Source of the DNA: Oscheius sp. JU75
Lineage: Eukaryota > Nematoda > Chromadorea > Rhabditida > Rhabditidae
Length of the DNA: 64,000 nt
Direction of reading: 5' to 3'
NCBI GenBank assembly: GCA_037178855.1
Contig: JASJZC010000001.1
Span: 7,192,001-7,256,000, forward strand
Shown: positions 48,432 through 58,479 of the stretch, in pieces
How positions within the stretch are numbered: position 1 is the first letter of the stretch
Layout: every line of letters starts with the position of its first letter
Position numbers and translations under genes: made by a program
The notes under the pieces: model-generated
What the model saw: only the letters and a program-made list of their open reading frames with translations
What the model was told of the DNA's origin: nothing
Databases searched by the model: none

Positions 48432-50131
48432 CTAGGCCAGGCTGTTGCTGTAGTCGTTGAAGAGACGAGTAAAGTCGGCGATTTCATCAGCACGCACACA
48501 GTCGTTTTGCTGTCCGAATTGGAGAACGTACTTGTGGATGGCAAGATATTGCTCAAAAGTTTGAACGGCGTGACAGCGGAATCTTCTCAGGGAGGTGACG
48601 ACCTGCTGGACATCGACCTCACGACCATGAGCAACGTCCATCAGGCACATTTCCACAGCGACAAAGGTGCCGCTTCTGAAAAGACGATGCTTAGTTCTGG
48701 CCCTATCTTACCTGCCAACACCGGCCGAGCAGTGGACCACCGAGGGATTGTTAGCCTGACGAATGATCTTGAGCAGCTCGAACATCTGACGCACACAGAC
48801 GACGGGAGCTCGGCAGTCCCTCCATTCACTCATGTGATAGTGCATGACCGTCCGAGTTTGTCCATTGTACGTGATCTCGAGCCGCGACTTTCCAACGCCA
48901 TCTTCCCAGTCTCTGAGGCACGTCTTGACACTGATCCGTCCATAGCTGGCTCGTTCTCCGGCCATCTGACAGAAGTATTCCTTGCTCTTGTGGCGACCGT
49001 TCTCCATATTGTTGCACAGCATCACAATGTTTTCCACCCTCTCCTGCCAGATCATTCTCCAGAAATCGTTGACGGTACGAGACAAGGGGCCCTGGGTGAT
49101 GATGAACGGGTTCTTGAGACTCTCGTACTGGATCTTGTTCGCGTGAATGTACGAGCCTTCCTCCTTCAAAAAAGTCAAATGGATGCGGCTCTTGTCCAAG
49201 CAGTAGATATTCCCGTAGCGGTTTTTTAGCTGATTCTTCGCGTCCAAGTACTCTTTGCATTCTTCCTTATTCGCGTCGGGGAGTTTGTTGTATTGGTCGT
49301 TGAGTTCCTCCAGCGAGAGACGATTACATTGGAGAGCGAACGCGTGAAGGATGCTGCTCATGTGGTTGTGGATTGAGGGAGCGTGATCCGTGTTGCTTCG
49401 CGACTCACCGATCGGCGGCTGAAAGTTACATATCTTGAGTAAATTATCGAAGTAATGGCTTTATAACATGTTTGACGTGGGGATTCCATTTCTTTCAGTT
49501 TTTTTCTCTATGTTTGGAAAAACAATGCGCTGTCTAACTGTTGAGTAAGTGGCCAATTCATATTTCTACCGGTCTACAGTCTACATGTTTCTATCAAATT
49601 TGCAAGAAAGAATAGCCTACCGTATTGATGTCTCCATCGATAGCGATTTTTTTCTGCTGGGAGAGAATCGTCTTGTGTGCGTTGTGCTCGTTCTTGACTG
49701 TTGCGACTTGACTCTTCTTCTTTTTGCTCTTCTCGATGATCCGACTCTTCGTGCTCATCTCTCCGTCCCGACGAGACGAACTGGTAGAACTGTTGCCTCC
49801 TTGTCCCGAAGTGGCGAAATTCGTCTTCGAGATGATTACACTCTTTCCCTTTTCGGGCGGAGCAATGATCGTTTCAAGACGCGACGACCGGCTGTTGGCT
49901 GTGTGGACATCAGCCGAGACTGCCACCTTCTTCATCGTGTTTTTGCTACCACGTTGACCGGTGCTTCTCGACCGAATGCATTCGTTGGTCGGTGGCGTGT
50001 TCATCGGCTTCTGTTTGACGGAGGGCGGTCTACGTTTTCCGTGATCGGTAGAGGAGCTAGTCGACTTCTGAAGGCAACAGACTGAATAAGCAAAAAGTAG
50101 AACACACCTTCCTCTTCTGTCTACCACTCAT
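48432..50131 (-). CDS. Protein tyrosine phosphatase, non-receptor, with basic N-terminal region
   Basis: Classical PTP. ATG 50131 (MSGRQKRK). A Lys/Ser/Thr-rich, probably disordered region of about 165 residues follows (about 50060-49619). The catalytic domain contains KNRYGNIYCLD, then YIHANKI, ITQGPLSRTVNDFWRMIWQE, the active-site P-loop VHCSAGVGRSG (joined across an intron near 48705) and the Q-loop AVQTFEQYLAIH. The stop is at 48432-48434. The WPD loop reads WRDCRAP: the general-acid Asp is kept but the Pro is Arg and the usual Gly is Arg. Five exons. Expanded PTP sets of this kind are typical of nematodes, many with sperm expression; that is family knowledge, not seen here. Probably still active. 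Confidence 0.85.
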
Positions 50132-50823
50132 GACGCTATCAGGTCGCTGATTGCTTGCCCAAATCCCATTTTTTTTTGCTTACTTTTAAAACTTTTTGGA
50201 ATTGCGAAGAGTTGCAGAAAGTTTTAGAAAAGGAGTTACAGTTCCTTCAATACAAAGTGGTCATTTACCGTTCCCATGTTCTAGCAAAAAAAGCTTTTTT
50301 TTAGTGGCAGCACAAGAATTTACAGTAGTCGCCATGGACGCCTTTCGCCTGCTGCTATTCTCGATGCCGGAAAAGGAAGGAATCAGCACAAAAACATTCA
50401 TGCAGAGCATGGTTGTTTCGAGAGCCAGTGCAAGAACGGCAGTCTTTGGATCAAGTCTTGTCACCGGAAGAGGGGGATGATCTCTCAATTTTTTCCTATT
50501 CATCTAGCAATAATACGAATTTTGCCTTACCTTGGATTCTGTGCTATGTGCAGTGTCCTGGTGCATCATCGGTTTACTCACAATCTGCCCACGAATTTAA
50601 TATGTCAGGTAATTGGCCAGACTTCGAAGTATGTTATTTATATCAACTGGAGTCAACTCACCCATCTTCGTTTAGCTTTATCCAGTCTATTACAGTATTC
50701 CTTTTTGATTCGAAAGACAGATTGAGTGTTCACTCATTTTCGTACTCGTCGTCTTAATCTATTCTCCTCTTAGTCACTAATCTTTTGAAAGAAATCTGTT
50801 TGTTCAAGATTCACATTTGGAGG
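50132..50823. other. Divergent promoter region, PTP and chemoreceptor 2
   Basis: About 690 bp. Short frames only. The two flanking genes read away from it. Confidence 0.5.
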
Positions 50824-52024
50824 ATGCGAGTAACGCAGCTGGTCGAATTCGTTTCCGGACTGGTTGCCACAGTGCTGAATCTTCTCCTGATCCCGATCAT
50901 TATGACCAAGTCCTCGCAGCGAATCGGAAAGTACAAGTGGTTCCTACTGGCCTATACCATCAATGCTTGCTACTTGACTACCTCCCAGTTTACAGCTACT
51001 CCGGTTAGTTTTCAATGTCTCTGGAAAAGTTCTCTTCAGACCTGGTACATCCCCCATAATGGCTACTTTTTCATCTCAACTATAGACATCCTACCCAGAT
51101 GGATTCAACAGATTCAGGTCATGTCTTTTGTCACTAGCTACACCTTCAATGCCATCATTCTCACTTGGAGCTTCCTCTACAGACTGGCTGTTGTTGAAAA
51201 GTGAGTCTCGACAGAGCTCGAACAGACAGAGTGAAGTCTTTCAAAGTACAGCAGTTCCACCTTCAGTACACGTCCCTGGATCATCTCTCGCCGCTACTTC
51301 CCAATCGCCCTCACTTTCTCGATACTTCTAGCTCTGTACATGATCGGCAGCTGCAAATCCATTATGCCTTCTCCTGAAGTTGATGATATCTTCCGGGAGG
51401 AAATCTTCAACGCCACTGGCATTGAAACCCAGAATGTTGGATACATCGGCGGAGAGATTACGGTATCTAACAAGATATCTAACAACTTGTTAAGATTGGC
51501 GGGGAAGTGAATGTTGGAATGGCCATCTGTCTGGCGTCTTACAGTCTCTTTGTCTTCTCAGCCTGTACGACATTCATCGTCTGTTGGCACAAGATTGGCG
51601 GAAAACTGAGAGAAATGCGGAACATGGCCGGAGTCAACTACCACTTCCAGTACAAGCTCTATGTGCTGCTTACTCTACAAACTATAATGCCAATTCTTTT
51701 CAACATTATCCCAGCTTTCCTGGCCTTTGTTTTCTCTCTGGCAAAGGTCGCCACCGGCGACTATATCCTCATTGGAGCCATGGTAGTCTCTTTCGCTCAG
51801 ATAGGTAATTCATCTCTCGCTTCTTGCGATACTTGACTTAGTCGATCCGATCTTCACCGTCATGCTCATTGCCGACTACAAGGAAGTCTTTGTCTCGTTC
51901 AGCAGCAAGGTAAACTCCAATGTTTTCTGGAATATACTAGGCAGTTCAGGCTCTAAAGGTCTTCGGAGTGGAAGTTGCTTCGACCGTAACAAGGGTTTCG
52001 ACTACGGGACGAGCTGGCTCTTGA
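50824..52024 (+). CDS. Seven-transmembrane chemoreceptor, Str superfamily (paralogue 2)
   Basis: Paralogue of the gene at 46853-48057, in the opposite orientation. ATG 50824 (MRVTQLVEFVSGL). TKSSQRIGKYKWFLLAYTIN, TWYIPHNGYFF, FREEIFNATGIETQNVGYIGGEI, FQYKLYVLLTLQTIMPILFN and GAMVVSFAQIVDPIFTVMLIADYKEVF match it block by block. The last exons encode ALKVFGVEVASTVTRVSTTG, also shared, stop 52022-52024. The exon count and intron places agree between the two copies, so they arose by duplication. An upstream in-frame ATG (50785) would add 13 residues; 50824 is chosen because the paralogue starts there. Confidence 0.82.
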
Positions 52025-52761
52025 AACCTGGAAGCCTCGAAATAGTGGTCTTTTCTAATCCTAATCCTAGTTCCGTGTATACAACGCAAAAATACTTGTG
52101 TGGAATGATTAGAAATTAACGTGAACGCTGTGTCCTCAATGTTTTTTTTAGTTTCACCTATTATGTGGCACTATGATTATAGTAGCTGTCAGTCCGACGT
52201 CGGCCGGCTCGGGCTGGAGTTCTTCAGCTTCGAGAGACAGTAGATTCCATCCAGGACAGTCATGCTGCCGACTTTGAACTCCTGAGACATCGAGACGTCC
52301 GTTTCCAAGTCGGACATACTCCGACATCATGCTCCAGAGCTCTTCCTTGGCCGTCAGAACGAACTTCTTCGAGACAACAGTCAAGAATGAATCTTGGGAG
52401 AGAGCAGTCTGAACGGATCCCTTGGACAAACTAAAGAGAGAGCAGTCAGATCAGATTCCTGGGAGAGGGCAGTCGCACGATTCGAGGGATAGGAAATGAT
52501 TTCTAAGAGTGGGAAGTGGGTTCAATAAGCCCCAAAAGGGGGCATAGCCTAACTAAGCCTTGTCTTTGTTTTTAAAAGGTGCTATTAGTTCCGAAAGATA
52601 CCAAATCGCTACTTCAGAGGGTGCCAATATTTCGACAGAGGTTCCAGATGGCTGGATGTGGCTGCTTTCTCGGGATCAAGCTGACCGAGCTGCTATTTCT
52701 GCTGAAGCTGGTGATGGGCGATTACTACGAGGACGGACGACTCCTTCCTCCAGCTTCTCAG
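52025..52761. other. Intergenic with an unassigned coding-like stretch
   Basis: A minus-strand frame at about 52189-52430 reads smoothly in parts (GIYCLSKLKNSSPSRP before a stop at 52189-52191), and a short motif (ACTGCTCTCTCCCAAGATTC-like) recurs. No gene model could be made. Confidence 0.35.
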
Positions 52762-53049
52762 GTACAAGCTGGAGACTCCCGTTGTGATCAACTGCCAAAT
52801 CGAGAACGTGACAGCCACTCGACAGAGCTTCAAGATCAAGGCCACGAACATATCTTCAAGATTCGACCAGTGATGGTCACTGTCGAGTCGAATGCCTCTG
52901 TCGCGGTCAGCATTACCTTTAAAGCCGAGAAGCCTGGAGAAAACCTTCGCCACTTCTTCGCCTTCTACAACATGAAAGTGCCGGCCACTGTAAAATTCTC
53001 GGGGAAGCGGGCCGGAGGAATTGCTGTAAAATTTCAAAGAAAGCGGTAA
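52762..53049 (+). pseudogene. MSP-like domain interrupted by a frameshift
   Basis: The major sperm protein (MSP) fold is nematode-enriched and mediates filament assembly or signalling. From the acceptor at 52761, one frame gives INCQIENVTATRQSFKIKATN; the match then continues in another frame with IFKIRPVMVTVESNASVAVS and FFAFYNMKVPATVKF to TAA 53047-53049. The two halves line up with the MSP pattern N-x-T-...-FKIKtT...IrPx...-E...-V, so the break near 52850 is a one-base loss or two-base gain. No start exon in the right phase was found. It may be a decayed copy or a base error in an otherwise intact gene. Confidence 0.5.
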
Positions 53050-53937
53050 TTGGTAGGGTTAAACATATCGATTCCCTTCAATCAGTCCCTCCTTTCTGTA
53101 ATTCCTATTCAGGTTTTTCGAACTGTTCCTTTCTGGAGGAATTCCTAATCTGTAGCTCTTTTGGTTTCCACCGTAGTTTAGCTAGCTCTACCCATACCTC
53201 CTTTATGATATTGTGAAGGTTTTTACTGCTTCGCATACCTGAATCAGTAGGTTTTTTCGCAATTAAAAAAAACTTACCGAAAGCAGAGATTCAGGGGGTC
53301 CTTTTCAGTTGAAATATACAACAAACTGAATACAGAAATACTGAGGGGCAACATTTCGTCAACACCATCTCTGTAGACCTAACAGTTGAATTCTTAAGTT
53401 CTGCTTCCAGCTCGAGTGAGCTAGGTCCAATTTTGTCCTTTTCTTACGACGAGAGATAGCAGAGGTTTTATTCGTCCTTCTGCCTCTCATTGCCCTTTCA
53501 GACGAGAGACTGAATCATAGGTCACTTACTCTCTGCTCGTGCCCACTTTTGATGCGCAGCTTTCTCCAAAAGGCTACCTGTATTTAAAGTTAGCGGCTCC
53601 TTTATACCTGACCTCCCAGTTTGAAAAGCACCAAACAATTGTTCCTTGTTCCCTTGTCTCGACCACCTGTCTTGAACGTTGTACTCTGTTGCACAAGCTT
53701 TCCGAAAGTTCCTTGACCACCTGTTCACCTTTTCCTGAACTGAATTCCCACTGGAAGTTCAAACTTCCCCTTGACCTAGCCGCCTTGTCCACCCAAGGTA
53801 CTGTTCTCTGAGGCTATGAACACAAGGACCGCCTCCTCGTGGGAAGTCAGCGTCAATCCTCCGAGATTTCGCGTCGTCCTTGCTTTTCTCTTTACTGTCC
53901 CTTTGCTCTCTTCAAATCGATATCCATTTTACTTTTT
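53050..53937. other. Intergenic, no gene recognised
   Basis: About 890 bp. Frames around 53520-53810 look like chance. Confidence 0.5.
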
Positions 53938-55615
53938 ATGTTAAGGATGACTCCTGAACAGCTCCAAGCCATCATTTCTCAATGTACTCGTCCAGATCAG
54001 TCACAGCAAGAGAATTCTCCACCTTCAACTCCATTGCCTGCCCCACAACCGATCAATCCCAATCTGGTAAGTTCAAGACATTCTGAAAGCAAAAATCCCC
54101 CTTTTCAGTTCCCTGCCCTCAATCCTCTTCAGATGGCCGGAATCTTCCAGCAAATGCTGCTCCAAAAGCAGATGAACCAATTTAATCTGGCTGCTCTTCT
54201 TCAGACGCCTTTTTCTCTCCAGGCCCTGTCACCTGTACTCATCCAGAACCAGACTAGAACATCTAACTCAAACACTCCTAACTCTCCGGTAAGTCAGCCC
54301 GAAAGCACTCTGGTTAAAATGACCAGAGAGAGAGAGAGAGACCTGTGGTCTTGATGGCTTTTTAAGTCCGCAGGTGTTCCTACCGTAGTGAGAGACTCTT
54401 TCACACGAAGAGTGACAAATGTCTTTGTCTCGCTTCGAAACAATGGCGCTCGCGACTTCCCGCATGAATCAGAGTTTTCAGGAGGACACGGCAAACGACT
54501 CTGGCTTCGACTCGCCTGCCAGTAACCTATCTTCAACCAACTATGGAGCTCTGACTCCGCTCATGCAATCTCTTCTTCTACAGACTCCTCTGACTCAGTC
54601 GGCCGGTTCTGCTTTCACATCTGTACTTTCCTTTTTTATTTGTCCAACTATGATCTTTCAGCTCCGTTGCCATTCTACCCAGTCGAACAGTTCCTCAATC
54701 TTCAGTGACGATCTTCAGCAAAGTGTCAAGACGGCTTTGAACACGTCGGTTCAAGCTCCTGACTCGACACCTATTCTGGCCAGAAAAGGCCGAAAGGACT
54801 ACTGCAAAGTGTGCGAAACGAACATCTTCAAGAATGGTGCCCGCAGTCAGGGACCCCGTCGTCATGTGCTCCAGCACCATCTGAAAAGAGCCTACTTCCT
54901 CTGTACCCTCTGTGAATTCGGATCCAACTACGACAAGGCTCACGTCCATTCTCATGCCAGAAGGATGCATCCGAACGCCGACTGCAAGTCGGTGGCCATT
55001 GAACTGCCTAGATGGGTTTTCGAGAAGGAAGAGAAGCTCTGGATGGAGACTTGTTTCGGCGACGACAGTGACGGAAGAGTGTCCGAGGAGCTCCTCACGA
55101 TGATGGCGATCGACAAGAGTGAGGCTATCAGGAAGGCAAAGGCTGAAGCTATCAGAGGAGAAACTCATATTGAGCGGTGGGTTCTGAAGTCTATACGTTC
55201 CAAACAAGGATCGATAGCACGACCTTTCAGCCTTGAAAATTTTAGAAGAGTTGTAGCGTTTGCTCTGGCGCACACTTTAGAAATATCGCGAAACTTAGTT
55301 TTACTGGAATTATGACACCCTTTCGATAAGTATGTGTTCGGATTGCCGTCCCATAATGTGGAGTTACCTTTCCCTAATCGCTCTCCTTAATAGCAGAAAA
55401 GGGCAGCGTGATTTCCTAGAAAGAACTTGGCTACAATTCAGTCATACGTCTCGACAATTGAGGTCGGGTTCTCTTGAACTACCAAAAATTTCAGTGATGC
55501 CACCAGTCCCTTCAGCTCGTCCAGCCTCCAAACTCCAGCTTCCGACAAGGAAGAAGAAATCAAGCCCGATGTTCAGAGCTTGATCAAAGGACTGTTCAAC
55601 AGAACAAACGTCTAA
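53938..55615 (+). CDS. Zinc-finger protein with Ser/Gln-rich N-terminus
   Basis: Probable nucleic-acid-binding regulator. ATG 53938, or 53947 (MTPEQLQAIIS). The N-terminal half is rich in Gln, Leu, Pro and Ser (NPLQMAGIFQQMLLQKQ) and resembles an activation or interaction region. The C-terminal half has a tandem finger pair: CKVCETNIFKNG...HVLQHH, then FLCTLCEFGSNYDKAHVHSHARRMH, a C-x2-C ... H-x3/4-H type arrangement seen in nematode regulators. An acidic tail follows (SDKEEEIKPD) and ends FNRTNV, TAA 55613-55615. Six exons; the last intron (about 55180-55493) is joined so that HIER reads on into DATSPFSSSS. AATAAA at 55703-55708. Target unknown. Confidence 0.72.
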
Positions 55616-58479
55616 CCTCTGCATTCCCCCCTCCCTCCACCCTTCCTTGTCATTACCGGTAAACTGATCCCCTGCCAAACATTGTCCTTTATGAGAGATG
55701 AGAATAAAGATAGAGAAGTAGAAAATTGAAAGGGGAGGGTAACAATCCCTGGGTGACAATCAGCGGCTGATTATGTTGACACCTGTCTCTTGCTCACACT
55801 TGTTTTCAACTATTTTCTACAAGCTTCCCTGCTGAGGGGAGGGGTCCCTTCCTTCTTCCATTTCGATTTGACTATATGTGGTATGTGTCTTCAGGTCTTA
55901 TTGGGAAGGCGGATGTTCAAATCCAACAAAAAAATTTCTTGAGTCCACCTCTCGTACCAAGATTAATCCAAAGTCAGGAGGCATTGTTCAATTAGGGCTG
56001 GAAAGGAGAAACAGCTGCCTCGTATCACGTTGTTTCTCATAGCTTCCAGCTTCCCGTTTGAATTCGATAATAAACAAACTAAGCCGGGTATTTCTGGATA
56101 CTTGTATTTCTAACAAGTAGCAGAGACCACAGACAGTCATAATTGTCTCTTATCCTGATAATGCCCTCTCTTAATCCTCATCTGTCTAGAACAGCCGACA
56201 ATTTGAACTTGATGACTGTGCTCGGTCAACTACTTTTCACTTAACCTTTGCTCTCATTTCCAGTTCACAGGGAACACGACTGAATCAGATTGCCATCCAT
56301 GCTCTCTTGCTCTCTGTCTACTCGAACAGTCGGCTGATTAAATTCCCGCTGTGCAGAGAAAAAGCTATAACTGGAACTGATGTCGTTCTTTCCGAGCCGT
56401 AGCTGAAGTTGTCATTGACTACCTGAGTACTTGGTTACTACCTCTCAGCTCATGTATTTTCTGAATTCCTCCGGCCTGCTTCCCCGAAAGAAACTACAGC
56501 GCCAAAACGGGTCAAGTTTGAGCCTCAAGTGTGACTACGTTTTTATCGTTTCATGGATGACCGCCGTGGTCGAAATTGTATCGCTTTCTTTCAACTTCCA
56601 AGCTTCACAGCATTCATTTTTGCGCGCCAGATTCAAACGGATCACCGCCTTATGTTAGGCACCGCAGTCACTTTCTTGTCACCTGTAAACATTCCTATGC
56701 TCTCAAGAGTAGGTAAGACGGATTCACTTTCTGCCGATTTGCCAACAATGTCTACTCAACTTAAAGGTCTTCGCTTTACGTTCCCTCACAGAAAATGTCA
56801 TCCGCTCGTACTGTGAACCATATTAATCCAAGTCCACAGAGGAAATTGGTCTCCGATTAACTCCTCCCTAGTCTAGAAGTTGTGTCTACAGTTGATTCCC
56901 ACCTCCTGTGATTCTTATTCAAAGTCAAAAACCGGATCTTTTCAATCAAGCTCCCTCTTTCAAAGTGGTTGTGCTTCCTTCATTCACATGCTGATAATCA
57001 TAATGACCCCGTGATGAAACGAGTTCTCTTTCCTCGGCACTATCGACTGGCTCTCTTTTATCCGAAGGTGTACTTTTCTGAATAAAAAAAAATACCGAGG
57101 TTCCTGGAAGGTCAGAGTCTGTCTTGAGGTGTCCATAACGCCACCGCTTCACAGCCACTGTTCGAGACTTGTTCATTGATTTTGGTGTGTGCTAAAAGAG
57201 CTCACTAACGTAAACCGTTTCGTGAGAAGACCCAGTCAAAGTAAGGCAGCCCTCTAACCATACCTTGACTGAGTATGTTTGTGTGCTGATTCGGTCCTAC
57301 TAGGAAATCAAATGGGTTATGGTAGTTTGCCTCTTACATTTGAACCAACCGTAATACCCATTCCGGCCTTGGCATTGTTTGCAGTTTGCGCCCAAAGCCT
57401 AAATTACAAGTTTGCAAAGCAAGGTTCGCCTGACAAGAGCTCTAACCAGTAGAATGAATATGAAATATTGGGAAGATCGCTGGAGTAGCTCAAATACTCC
57501 CTATACATGCTCACATCCTTGATCAGCTGACTCGTAAATTGTAGTTCATTATGTGGGAGAACTGGTCTCTCGGATCCAATTCATTTCCAACTTTTACGTA
57601 GGTCTGTTGACGACATGGAAACTGTAAACAGCTTGGAAACATTCATTTCAAAGGACATGACTGTGAAGTGGTATTTCCGGATTTCTTCTATCCCCTGAAA
57701 ACCCTAATCCTCTGATTTTTCTCACCACCCATTGTTGCTTTCCGGAACTTATCGTTTTTGTCTATGACTGTCTGTTATTCATCACAGGCTCTCTATATTT
57801 ATAGAGTGATCAATTCAAAATAGTCACAGCCCCATTTTGCTTCCAGCTATGGAGATATGCTTTGACGTTTTCAAACTTCAAGAAGAGTTCCTCCGGCTGA
57901 ATGAATCCTAATCAGAAAAAACTTATTTTTCACGGTGATTAGACAGTACACATACCTTTGCAGAGAATTCTTTTGACAAGTTCAGACCTGTTTGTTTCTC
58001 GGCTATCCTTAAAGCTTCTGTTTGTACTTGTGCGCTGAGAGACAAATGAGAAGCCGTGTGAGATAATCCCTTCCCAAAAGCTTAACCATTTGAAAAGTTT
58101 TGCACAAGGAATCTTCAATTTTTCCGAATATCTAAAAGCGGAAAAATCAAGTGTTCAGCTCGAAAGTGCCTGCAAAAGGACACATGTGGGGAAGCTACCG
58201 TACTTGTTCCGTTCACTCGTCCTCTTCCCTTTCCCTCGCCCTTTCCAATTTTGCCTTATTCCTGAAAGATTCTTATCCCTCGGAAAATGTACTTCGTCTT
58301 TTCAAATGTTGCCAATTATGTTCTCCAACCTGTGCGCCGTTTCCCTCGTCTCTCGATCTGACTGCGTCATCGCGGCTCCGCCTCGAGATATCACAGGCCG
58401 CTCCATGCACCTTCCGCTTGAATTATCTCTTTTCAAACTTTTTCCCTCTTGAGAAAACCGAGTTTTTTTGCTTGTTCAG
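55616..58479. other. Long intergenic region, no gene recognised
   Basis: About 2.9 kb. Holds the zinc-finger gene's AATAAA at 55703-55708. Short frames on both strands lack protein character; no tRNA-like or repeat match noticed. The pyrimidine-rich TTTTTTTGCTTGTTCAG directly before 58480 is a splice acceptor, probably trans-splicing or a 5' UTR intron. Confidence 0.5.
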
